Source: Streptomyces sp. V4I2 (GTDB taxonomy: Bacteria > Actinomycetota > Actinomycetes > Streptomycetales > Streptomycetaceae). Taken from it: a stretch of DNA of 64,000 bases. A program made the translations under genes and the position numbers. Where the stretch lies: the NCBI RefSeq assembly GCF_030817655.1, contig NZ_JAUSZM010000004.1, positions 62,001-126,000 on the forward strand, given 5' to 3'. Positions 25,839-33,697 of the stretch are shown here, one piece after another. Each line of letters starts with the position of its first letter. The first letter of the stretch is position 1. The notes under the pieces were generated by a model. The model saw nothing but the letters and a program-made list of their open reading frames with translations, was not told the origin of the DNA and did no database searches.

Positions 25839-26600
25839 ATGGACGAACACGGCGGCCACATGCACCACTCAGGCGGACACCCGGAACCCGACGCCCCTGC
25901 CTTCCACGGCATGGCGGTGGTGGGTGACGACACCCCCTTCCTCTCCCACCTGCCGATGCCCGGACCACCGCACAACGAGCAGATGATCGTGCAAGCTGCC
26001 TTCGGGGCTGCCCACCGCGCGTATCGCAACGACCGCAAGGCGCACCCGGAAGCCCGGTTCTACACCTTTGCCCCCGAGGTGTTCACGCTCTCCGACCTCT
26101 ATCCCGGCGAGGCCGGCGAACCGCCCGCCCGCACGTCGTTCACCGGGAGTCTGTTCCGCAACCACTTTGAACAGCCCGAAGCCCACCCCGAGACGCCTGT
26201 CGAGATCGCAACCGATGTCGTGGTGGAGGTGGCCAACGTGGTCAACCACCACAAATTCACCGCGGACGACCAACAGCCGGAGGAATTGACGTACCTCCTG
26301 TTCGGCAAGGGGTCCGAGCGGTTCCTAGCGCATTGGATCACCGGCCCCTTCCAGCCCACGAGCCGTCAGGAGTTCGATCACCTGATGACGGCCGATGTCC
26401 AGGGCATGGAGGTGTCCGATGACCAGCTGCGCCATGGCATCCAGGTCACCGTCACCGGTCGTCCAGACGAGCCCGGCGGGAAGTTCAAGGAAGGTGAACG
26501 AGCGGCTGCCGTCGCCGCGGTCAACGGCGGGCATGTCACGGTCGAGATCGAGGCCGACACCGAGCTGTATTTCGAAGCCGGCGAACTGACACCTCACTGA
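25839..26600 (+). CDS. Hypothetical protein, 253 residues, His-rich N-terminus
   Basis: MDEHGGHMHHSGGHPEPDAP opens with six His, which could bind metal or be a linker. The rest is an ordered soluble protein (TPFLSHLPMPGPPHNEQMIV, EELTYLLFGKGSERFLAHWI, VTVEIEADTELYFEAGEL). There is no signal peptide and no family I recognise. AGGTGGAGA precedes the ATG. It stands alone, and a strong hairpin follows its stop codon. Regulation is not evident. Confidence 0.75.
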   Translation: MDEHGGHMHHSGGHPEPDAPAFHGMAVVGDDTPFLSHLPMPGPPHNEQMIVQAAFGAAHRAYRNDRKAHPEARFYTFAPEVFTLSDLYPGEAGEPPARTSFTGSLFRNHFEQPEAHPETPVEIATDVVVEVANVVNHHKFTADDQQPEELTYLLFGKGSERFLAHWITGPFQPTSRQEFDHLMTADVQGMEVSDDQLRHGIQVTVTGRPDEPGGKFKEGERAAAVAAVNGGHVTVEIEADTELYFEAGELTPH

Positions 26601-26602
26601 AC

Positions 26603-26634
26603 CTATTTCATCCTCGGTCTGAGGAGTGAAACAG
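26603..26634 (+). terminator. Terminator-like hairpin after the His-rich gene
   Basis: CTATTTCATCCTC (26603-26615) pairs with GAGGAGTGAAACAG (26621-26634), with one mismatch, one bulge and a 5-nt loop, 3 bp after the stop codon. No T-tract follows, as is common in actinomycetes. Confidence 0.6.
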
Positions 26635-26720
26635 GCTGGTCAGCGTGGTGGTGGCCTGGCGAAGTCCCTCGTCGTTGGTGTGATGATCTCACTCAACACG
26701 CCGACGGCCGGGGGGCTTCG

Positions 26721-26873
26721 TTGGTTCCGTATCCTTCCATGCTCGACGTCCCGTACGAGCTGGTCGAGCATGTCTCCTGGCTCGTCCACACCCGAAGGCG
26801 TGAACTTCGCTCACCATGGCGGAAGTTGAGCTGCTTCAAGCAGGCCCTATTGACACTGGCCCACCTGCGGAAA
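26721..26873 (+). pseudogene. IS5-type transposase N-terminal fragment
   Basis: MLDVPYELVEHVSWLVHTRR with FKQALLTLAHLRK resembles the first 50 residues of an IS5-family transposase. Downstream the frame loses similarity and the IS3 element begins at 26965. Confidence 0.45.
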
Positions 26874-27014
26874 GTGACTGCACGGGCCTTCACCCAAGGC
26901 CGGGTAGTTAGCCTCGCGCTTTCATGGAGCGTGCTGTCCGGCAGGTGATCAGGCAAGCAGAAAGTGAACCGCCCCGGTTCGAATGGAGACTCGATTTCAT
27001 GAAGGGATCGAGTC

Positions 27015-27341
27015 ATGGCACGACCTTCCCGTTACCCGCTCGAGCTCCGCCGTCGCGCGGTGCGCATGGTCGCCGAAGTAGGCGACGACTACCCGAACGA
27101 GACGGCCACCCTGCAGGCGGTGGCCGAGAAGCTCGGCATCGGCTCCCGCGAGACGCTGCGGAACTGGGTGAAGCAGCACGAGATCGACGCGGGGACACGT
27201 CCGGGGACGACGACGGAGGAGTCCGCCCAGCTCAAGGCGTTGAAGAAGGAGAACGCCGAACTGAAGCGGGCCAACGAGATCCTGAAGGCCGCGGCGAGTT
27301 TCTTCGCGGCCGAGCTCGACCGGCCACACACACGCTCGTAG
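27015..27341 (+). CDS. IS3 OrfA
   Basis: 108 residues. The helix-turn-helix (SRYPLELRRRAVRMVAEVGD, LQAVAEKLGIGSRETLRNWV) is followed by a leucine-zipper-like stretch (LKALKKENAELKRANEILKA). This is the DNA-binding half of IS3 transposase and can act as a repressor. It would normally fuse to OrfB by -1 frameshifting near its end; a TTTC at 27299-27302 is a possible slip site. It looks intact. Confidence 0.85.
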   Translation: MARPSRYPLELRRRAVRMVAEVGDDYPNETATLQAVAEKLGIGSRETLRNWVKQHEIDAGTRPGTTTEESAQLKALKKENAELKRANEILKAAASFFAAELDRPHTRS

Positions 27342-28046
27342 CGTTCATCGACGAGCACCGGGACCGTTTCGGCGGCGTCGAGCCGATCTGCAGGACGCTC
27401 ACCGAGCACGACTGCAAGATCGCCCCTTCCACCTACTACGCCCACCACAGACGGCGGAGCACGCCGTCGGCCAGGACCGTGCGGGACGCCGAACTGAAGG
27501 AACAGATCAGCAAGGTCTTCGAGGCCAACTACCACGTCTACGGGGCGAGGAAGATCTGGCGTGAGCTGAACCGGCAGGGACGCCGCGTGGCCCGCTGCAC
27601 CGTCGAACGCCTGATGCGTGAACTCGGCATCACTGGGGCGGTCCGTGGTAAACGCGTGATCACTACGCTGCCCGGCGGGCAGGCCGAACGGGCGCCGGAC
27701 CTGCTGGACCGCGACTTCGTCGCTGCCGCCCCGAACCACTGCTGGGTCGCGGACTTCACCCACGTGAAGACCTGGGCCGGTGTTGTCTGTGTCGCCTTCG
27801 TCGTGGACACGTTCTCCCGCCGGATCGTCGGCTGGTCCGCGGCCACCGTAAAGGAAACGGTCTTCGTCCTGGACGCTGTGGAGATGGCGATCTGGCAGCG
27901 CGACCGCGACCAACACCCAGTTCAGCCAGGCGAGTTGATCCACCACTCGGACGCAGGGTCGCAATACACGAGTTTCCGGCTCGCCGAGCACCTGGACGCC
28001 GCCGGCATCGCCGCCTCGATCGGATCAGTCGGAGACGCCTACGACA
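27300..28046 (+). pseudogene. IS3 OrfB, truncated before the catalytic Glu
   Basis: The -1 frame reads VAFIDEHRDRFGGVEPICRT, HHRRR, YGARKIWRELNR, then the integrase core with Asp in CWVADFTHVKTW and Asp in HHSDAGSQYTS. It ends in IGSVGDAYD, where complete relatives continue to a Glu within about 10 residues. The catalytic triad is thus incomplete and the protein cannot transpose DNA. Confidence 0.8.
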
Positions 28047-28085
28047 AACGCTTGTCATCACACTGCACCTCTTCTCCTATCGAGT

Positions 28086-28502
28086 TCACTTTGAGGGTGT
28101 TGCCGCCGGTCGGCGGCGGTCGAGGCGGATGCCTTGCTGGACGCGGGGCGGGTTGGGGCCCGGATGCGGGTAGAGACAGGCGTTCTTGTCGTTGTACTTC
28201 TCGCCCTCGATCAGTCCGGCGCGGTGCCACTTCCAGATGGTCGGGACGCTGACGTCGAGGAGTACGGCCAGTTCGGGGGCGGTCAGCAGGCCGCGGTCGC
28301 GCAGGCGGTCGTGGCGGTTGCGGAGTTCGTAGTTCTCGCGGATGTCACGGACCAGGAGTCGGTGGAAGGAGCATCCTTTGCCGCTGGTCAGGCCGCGCTG
28401 GTTGAGGATGTCGGCGATCTCGGCGTCGGTGTGGTCCTCGAGGAGTTCGTCGATCGCGGCCACCACCGAACGCGGGGTCTGCCACAGTTTGCCGCCGCCC
28501 AG
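28086..28502 (-). pseudogene. C-terminal fragment of a large serine-recombinase-like protein
   Basis: Reads GGGKLWQTPRSVVAAIDELL, HTDAEIADILNQRGL, then a helix-turn-helix, LTAPELAVLLDVSVPTIWKW, and ACLYPHPGPNPPRVQQG to a natural-looking stop at 28086. It resembles the DNA-binding tail of actinobacterial recombinases, but the catalytic N-terminus is absent; coding similarity stops at 28502, at the hairpin joint. Family call is from memory of the motif order and is moderate. Confidence 0.5.
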
Positions 28503-28526
28503 GGGTGTGTCAGTTGTACACACCCC
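28502..28526. repeat. 9-bp perfect hairpin at a junction of two truncated genes
   Basis: GGGGTGTGT (28502-28510) pairs with ACACACCCC (28518-28526). One truncated gene ends at its left side and another at its right side, which suggests a recombination or excision scar. Confidence 0.55.
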
Positions 28527-28695
28527 CGAACGTCGCAATCCTGACGTTGCCGACCTCGATTTGACGGAGGCCGTCGAAACAGTAGAGCGTAAAGAGCGTT
28601 TTATACGAGTAATCATCCCAGTTGTCGCGAACCAGGAACGCGTCCTTCGACGACTCGGGGGGACGGCTAAACCGTTCCAGAACTCTGAACTGCAC
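28510..28695 (-). pseudogene. N-terminal fragment of an unrecognised protein
   Basis: 61 residues, MQFRVLERFSRPPESSKDAF then LVRDNWDDYSYKTLFTLYCF, ending in the hairpin at FGGVYN. The DNWDD...TLFTL pattern resembles the start of longer (several hundred residue) proteins of unknown function. G+C is clearly lower than around it. Confidence 0.45.
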
Positions 28696-28709
28696 CGGAA
28701 TCCTTCTCG

Positions 28710-29111
28710 CTACAGTGGGAGCGTTATGCCGAGTTCCTGCATGGCGGTCGAGGGCGGGCCGCCTTCGGAGCGTTCGGTCTTGTAGCCCTTGATCCGGGGT
28801 TCGAGGGTGCGGGGGTCGACGGCTTCGGCGGGCGCGCTCTTGGCGTACAGACCCTCGGGCTCGCTGTCGCGGTCGTGGGGCAAGAGCCAGAAGACGCGGC
28901 GGCGGAAGGTGCCAGACGCGCGGGAAGCTTTGGCCTTGGTGTCGAGGAGGGCGTAGCCGACCATGCGGCCGGGCCGGTGGTAGGCGGGCTTGCCCTTGCG
29001 GGTGGGGAGCCGGTCGATGCTCTGGCGGACGTAGTCAAGGCCGTCGATGTCTTCCAGCCACACCAGTTCGGCTTCGTGGCTGATCTCGCCTTCTTCGATC
29101 AGGGAGCTCAT
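28710..29111 (-). CDS. DUF6009-like small protein
   Basis: 133 residues, MSSLIEEGEISHEAELVWLE with YVRQSIDRLPTRKGKPAYHR and RVFWLLPHDRDSEPEGLY. This pattern matches a small family of unknown function (DUF6009, my recollection) found on Streptomyces plasmids and integrative elements. It overlaps the primase-helicase stop codon by 4 bp (ATGA), so it is co-translated with the replication genes. Soluble, no signal. Confidence 0.65.
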   Translation of the reverse strand: MSSLIEEGEISHEAELVWLEDIDGLDYVRQSIDRLPTRKGKPAYHRPGRMVGYALLDTKAKASRASGTFRRRVFWLLPHDRDSEPEGLYAKSAPAEAVDPRTLEPRIKGYKTERSEGGPPSTAMQELGITLPL

Positions 29112-30652
29112 GCGTCGGGTTCCCTCTCGTGGTCGGTGAGCAGTCCGATGCCGGGGTAGTGCTTGCGCTGGTTGGACAGGATCATCTGCTTCGGTGAGGC
29201 CAGACCGACAAGTTCCCGGGTGCGGGCTGCGAACGCACGCGAGGACATGGCCGGTGCCCCCTCATTCTGGCACCAGGTCCGGTAGACGGCGTAGAGCGCG
29301 GTCTGCTCTGCGCGCAGTTCGGGGCCGAGGGTGCAGCATTCCTCGTAGAAGCGTCCGGTGTGGTCTTCGGTTTCCGCGTAGGCCGTGGTGGCGATGCGGA
29401 CGCGTTCGGGGCCGGTGAGGTCGCGGTCGCCGGCGAGGTAGCGGCGGGCGCCGTCGATGAGCCAGCCCAGGATGCCGGGGCCTTCTTCGGTGACGAGGAT
29501 GTCCGCCAGATTGTCGATCTTGCGGTGGTCGGGAACGATCCGCTCGAACGGGATCAGCCGCATGCGGCGCCAGAACGCGAAGCCGCCGGTGCCGACTTCG
29601 GGGCGGTGGTTGCCCAGCAGCCAGAGTTTGTGGGTGGGTTCGAAGCTGAAGAAGTCCTGGCGCATGCGGCGGGCTTTGATGCGGTCGCCGCCGGTGAGCA
29701 GTTTGACGCGGGCCTCGTCGAATTTGTCGCCGTGCTTGACCTCGGAGCAGACGATTACGCGCCGGCCGTGGAGTTCGGCAAGGTCGGTGGGGTGTCCTTC
29801 GTAGGGGCGGGCCATCAGGAAGCCGGGCGGGGCCGCGTCCGCGTAGTCGCCCAGGAGCTTCATGAGGACGTCGAGGAGGACGGACTTGCCGTTCTTGCCG
29901 GAGCCGAAGAGGAAGGGCAGGACCTGTCCGCCAACGTCGCCGGTGACGGAGTAGCCCAGCAGCAGCTGCAGGTAGGAGATCATCTGCTGGTCTTCGGTAT
30001 CGGCGCCGAAGGTGTCGGTCAGGAAGCGTTCCCAGCGCGGAGTGGGCAGCGCCTGGGGGCCGACGGTGGTGGAGCGGGAGTGGAAGTCCTTGTTGGGGTC
30101 CGGGGTTTTGACTAGCCCGGTGCGCAGGTCGACGATGCCGTCAGGGGTGCACAGGGCGTAGGGGTCGGCGTCCAGGAGGGCGGCGTTGAGGACCATGCCG
30201 GGGGCGGATTTGGCCTGGGTGAGCATGGCGTTGATGCCGGTGGTGGACAGGGCGCGGCGGCGGTGGGATTGCAGGGCTTGTGTGGTGAACAGGCCGCGTG
30301 GGTCGTGGGCCGCGATGGCTTCGGCGAGGTCGCCAGCGGCCCACAGGACGGTGTCGTCTTCGTCGATCTGCCAGCGGGTGGTGTCCCACCGGTACCAGCC
30401 GATCCCGGGGACGTGCCGGTAGTCGTTGGCGTACAGCTTGACGAAGAGCTTGGCGTTGCCTCGGTCGGTGAGGGTATCGGGCAGCAGTCCGGCAGAGGTC
30501 GCTTCTCCGGCGGCAGCCCTGGAAGCGCCCGTCTGGGCGGGCAGGGCAACGGTGGTGGCTTGGGCGGCGTGGGGCTGGTTGCGGATCTGGGCGGCGACGG
30601 CTTCGGGGTCGAACTCGAAGAGGGCCTCTGTCTCGTTGCTATGCGACGTCAT
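29108..30652 (-). CDS. D5/P4-type primase-helicase (replication protein)
   Basis: 514 residues. An N-terminal D5-type domain (about 60-210, ANDYRHVPGIGWYRWDTTRW) precedes a superfamily-3 helicase: Walker A FGSGKNGKSVLLDVL (249-263), a Walker-B-like RRVIVCSEV (297-305) and a sensor-1 Asn in KLWLLGNHRPEV. A winged-helix-like tail follows. With the prim-pol encoded just upstream (4-bp overlap) it forms a primase plus helicase pair able to start plasmid replication. This is the central replication gene of the window. Confidence 0.9.
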   Translation of the reverse strand: MTSHSNETEALFEFDPEAVAAQIRNQPHAAQATTVALPAQTGASRAAAGEATSAGLLPDTLTDRGNAKLFVKLYANDYRHVPGIGWYRWDTTRWQIDEDDTVLWAAGDLAEAIAAHDPRGLFTTQALQSHRRRALSTTGINAMLTQAKSAPGMVLNAALLDADPYALCTPDGIVDLRTGLVKTPDPNKDFHSRSTTVGPQALPTPRWERFLTDTFGADTEDQQMISYLQLLLGYSVTGDVGGQVLPFLFGSGKNGKSVLLDVLMKLLGDYADAAPPGFLMARPYEGHPTDLAELHGRRVIVCSEVKHGDKFDEARVKLLTGGDRIKARRMRQDFFSFEPTHKLWLLGNHRPEVGTGGFAFWRRMRLIPFERIVPDHRKIDNLADILVTEEGPGILGWLIDGARRYLAGDRDLTGPERVRIATTAYAETEDHTGRFYEECCTLGPELRAEQTALYAVYRTWCQNEGAPAMSSRAFAARTRELVGLASPKQMILSNQRKHYPGIGLLTDHEREPDA

Positions 30653-31762
30653 CGCGGGCCCCTCTGCGTGTGGAGGGGGTGTTGGCCGCCGGCAGCGAGT
30701 CCGCTACGGATGATCTGGGCGGCGCGGCGCTCTTGGCCCGGGCGGGCGGCGGCCGCGGCCTGGGTGAGGGCCTGCTCGGCTTCTTCCTCGGTGAGGCGGC
30801 CAGCGGCGACGAGACCGCCGAGGGTGTAGGCGGCGCGGTTGAGGGTGTCGGAGAACCCGGCGCCTTCAAGGACTTGGCCGCAGGCCTCGACAGGGGCGAG
30901 GACCGTGGCGAGCATGCGCTGGGTGCGGCCGCGGCCGCCGCCCGCGGCGAGTACGGCCTGCTGGGCGCGTGGCGGGACCGGCCGAGGAGCGGGGATACTG
31001 GGGGGCGGGCAGATGGCCGGTGCGTTCGAGTTCCTGGGCGAGCCAAGTGGGCAGGGCAGCCGGCTCGCGGACGCTGTCGAGCGGCGTGTAGGTGCCGTCG
31101 CGGGTAGTGGTGCCCGGGGCGATGATGTAACCGCCGTGGGCGCGAACATCGACCTGCCAGGCCAGCGCGGTGCCCTGGCTGGAGCCGGAAGAGCAGCGCC
31201 AGCGGCGGTTGTCGGCCGCCCGGTACCAGACGTGAAGGCCGCCTGAGGGCGTGCGAACGCGCAGCGTGGCGTCGTCCTCCGCGGGGCTGCGCTGGCCGCG
31301 CAGGGCGGCCAGTACGGCGAGGGTGTGGTAGCCGTTGGCCAAGCCGGTGAGATCGACGTGGTCACCGATCGGGATTCCGGGCAGGATTCGGTCCCGGGTG
31401 GGCGGCTGGGTGGGGTGAGCGTCGATGTCGATGACGACCAGGCCGGCCGGGCCGCAGGCGACGCCGACGCCGAACTCGGGGTGGGCGCCCCACCACTGGG
31501 TGATACGGCGCTGGTCGAGGGTGGCGGCGTGGAAGCCGTGGCACCAACGGCCTGCGGGCAGGCAGGGGCACTCGGCGGGCGGGTGCGGATTGGTGCGGCA
31601 CTGAGGGCAGTTCGAGGCCGGGGTTTTGCGGCCGGCGGCGAGGGGATGCACGGGCCAGCCGCGGCGCGCGCACCAGCTGGCGGTGGCCAGGGTGGCAGCG
31701 ACTGAAGACTCAGGGGCGGGCTGCCGTGAGTCGCTGCCGGAAAGGCGCAGCTCAGCAGGCAT
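30649..31762 (-). pseudogene. Bifunctional primase/polymerase (prim-pol), frameshifted as read
   Basis: From ATG 31762 (AGGGGG site upstream) the protein reads LATASWCARRGWPVHPLAAG, FGVGVACGPAGLVVIDIDAH (catalytic DxD), then RTPSGGLHVWYRA: an archaeo-eukaryotic-type prim-pol domain. A run of six G at 31000-31005 (six C on the coding strand) diverts the frame; with five, it continues APSIPAPRPVPPRAQQAVLA to the stop at 30649, which overlaps the helicase start (ATGA). The coupling and the intact downstream frame favour a sequence error over a dead gene. Confidence 0.8.
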
Positions 31763-31776
31763 TCGCACCCCCTATC

Positions 31777-32287
31777 AGCGACCGAAGCGACTCAACGACG
31801 GACACAGCGTAGCGAACGTGGCGCGTGAGGTCGCGGAGCCCATGCGAAAGAACCCTGATGCCGTGTCGATGATGCGACCGGAAGCACGACTGCAGCGACC
31901 CAGCAGACACCGCAGCGACCGAACGAACTCAGTCGCTCCTACTCCACGCGACAGAAAACCCCAGGTAAGGCACCACTCAGGACCTGAAACAGCGACTGAA
32001 GCGACTGAAGCTTCCTATATATAACGCACACGCACACACATGAATGTCCTCATATACCCCGGACTTGAGTCGCTTCAGTCGCTGCGAAGTCGTTGTCACT
32101 ACGCTGACCTGCGTGTTTCACGCCAGCGGGGAGCAGCGACCGAACAGTCGCTGAGTAGCTGCGCCCCGGGTTACTCCCTCCCATCACCCCCAGGGACCCA
32201 AGCGACTGAAGCGACTGAGCCTCGAACAATCAGCTCGCGACCGCGGCCGTGCGATGGCACCTCCATCTGCGAGTCGCTTCAGTCGCT
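31777..32287. repeat. Iteron-like repeat array, candidate replication origin
   Basis: Four copies of AGCGACTGAAGCGACTGA (itself two tandem GCGACTGAA units) occur at 31991-32008 (+), 32067-32083 (-), 32201-32218 (+) and 32271-32287 (-), plus a degenerate copy at 31777-31794 and scattered half-units. They form two inverted pairs; the first flanks the only markedly AT-rich stretch nearby (32012-32060, TATATATAA). The region is free of genes and lies between the prim-pol and a GIY-YIG gene, as expected for a plasmid origin. Confidence 0.65.
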
Positions 32288-32404
32288 CTGGTAGGCAGAG
32301 CCGCCTCCTTGCTCAACAGGCCGGCCGATGGCTGCCAACCAGCAGGGGCCGGTGTCAGAGCCGTTCGGTTTACTGCCCGGAACGGAAGGAAGAGAGGCGC
32401 GTAC

Positions 32405-33070
32405 ATGCTTGAGCTGGTGCACAACGATCCACGAGGGTGGTTACGGAACTACTGCAAGAAGAACCGGACGCCCAGCAGAGCCCCTGCAGGCACGGGTTAC
32501 ATCTACGTGATCGCACTGACCGGCCCCATGTCGTACATCAAGATCGGTTCCACAGCCCAGCCCCGCACCCGCCTTGAAACGCTGTGCTCCGAGGCGACGA
32601 GATTCGAGGCGGCGCTGACCTGGGTTTGGCTCTCCCCTGCACATCCGACATACCGGATCAGCGAGGCGTGCGCGCTGAAAGCGTGCCGCGCGCTGTCTCC
32701 CGCTGCGACTCCCCGCAGCGAGTACTTTCCCAGCCTGAGCTTCGTGGTGGCCCGGCGCGAAGCCGTCAAAGCGGTACTTGGCATCCACAGCACACCGCAT
32801 GTTTCCACCACCACACGTGCCGTTGGCCTTCACGAGCGCCTCCCCGCCCATGTCCAGGCGCAGGCCTCAACTGCCCAGCTGCGGCGGATGGAGTACTTCG
32901 CTCGGGGCAGTTACCGCACACGCTTCCTCAGACGCGGGAACCCGACTCCTCAACCCCGCCCTGAAGAGTCAGATTTGCTGCATACGTACCTGCTCCGACA
33001 GCTCCGCCTTCCATCTGCAGGGGTAATCGATCTCAGCGCTCGGCGGGCAGCGGCAGCCTCGGCAGGGTAG
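32405..33070 (+). CDS. GIY-YIG / T5orf172-type protein
   Basis: 221 residues (ATG 32405, GGAAGGAAGAGAGG upstream). The segment GYIYVIALTGPMSYIKIGST, followed by AQPRTRLETLCS, has the GIY-YIG fold pattern of T5orf172-like nucleases, and the conserved Arg is present (PRTRL). The C-terminus is basic, suiting DNA binding. It sits next to the origin-like repeats and points away from the replication genes, so a role in plasmid processing or maintenance is possible but unproven. Confidence 0.65.
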   Translation: MLELVHNDPRGWLRNYCKKNRTPSRAPAGTGYIYVIALTGPMSYIKIGSTAQPRTRLETLCSEATRFEAALTWVWLSPAHPTYRISEACALKACRALSPAATPRSEYFPSLSFVVARREAVKAVLGIHSTPHVSTTTRAVGLHERLPAHVQAQASTAQLRRMEYFARGSYRTRFLRRGNPTPQPRPEESDLLHTYLLRQLRLPSAGVIDLSARRAAAASAG

Positions 33071-33426
33071 AAGCATCACAGCACCGAGCACACCCCCATA
33101 GCGGTCCATCGAGGTTCTCGGTCGAGGAGGGCCGAGCGAGTTCGAGAACCGACGCGTAGCCAGCACTCCATGCCGGCACTGGTCTACAGGGTCCGCCGCC
33201 AGCACTTTCAGACATGGCCATCGTCTATGCCGACGCACCCTCGACGCTGGCGACGACAAGCCGCTCGCGATCGAAGGCGTCGCCGACCGAGCCCGCGCCC
33301 GCTACGGGCACGATGTGCTCTGCCCCGCCGCGCCCTCGCCATAAGCGCCCACCCACCGCAGGCCCCGTATCGTTCCGTGAAAACTGGGCGAGGACGCTGA
33401 CCGCCATTCCTCGCACGAGGCGCACG
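33071..33426. other. 356 bp without a gene
   Basis: Open frames on both strands lack any motif or start site. It separates the GIY-YIG gene from an IS5 fragment. Confidence 0.3.
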
Positions 33427-33567
33427 TCACGTCACCTCAATCTCGCGCAGGTCGTGCTCGGGCGGCCGCCCGATGTCCAGGGCATGCCGCCGCCGCTCGG
33501 CCCGCCAGGCCACCAGGACCGGCTCGATCAACTCCCAGCGGGCATCGGACCGATCACTCAGATCGGA
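33427..33567 (-). pseudogene. IS5-family transposase N-terminal fragment
   Basis: DLSDRSDARWELIEPVLVAW with AERRRHALDIGRPPEHDLRE is the typical start of actinomycete IS5-family transposases; the sequence diverges after LRE and stops at 33427. The rest of the element is missing. Confidence 0.7.
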
Positions 33568-33697
33568 CGCCGCCCTGGCCCGGTGCAGTCTCCTCCTGCC
33601 TGCCCTGTCCGACGGCGGCCGCAGCGCGCGACGCGCGTACACCGCCTCATCAGTCGGCGGAAGTCCGCCCAGACCTCGTACGCTGCGCAGCCGAACA

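Larger units (their letters stand above)
26965..28046 (+). mobile_element. IS3-family element, right end missing
   Basis: The left end begins TGAACCGCCCCGGTT, a typical IS3-type terminal repeat. orfA and most of orfB follow in overlapping frames. Homology stops at GDAYD (28046), before the last catalytic Glu and the right inverted repeat. Beyond that point lie a recombinase-like fragment and the replication genes, so the element was cut at the boundary with the plasmid backbone. Confidence 0.8.

Noticed and set aside
26970..26995. GGTTCGAAT resembling a tRNA T-loop
   Set aside because: It is part of the IS3 left terminal repeat and no cloverleaf can be built around it.
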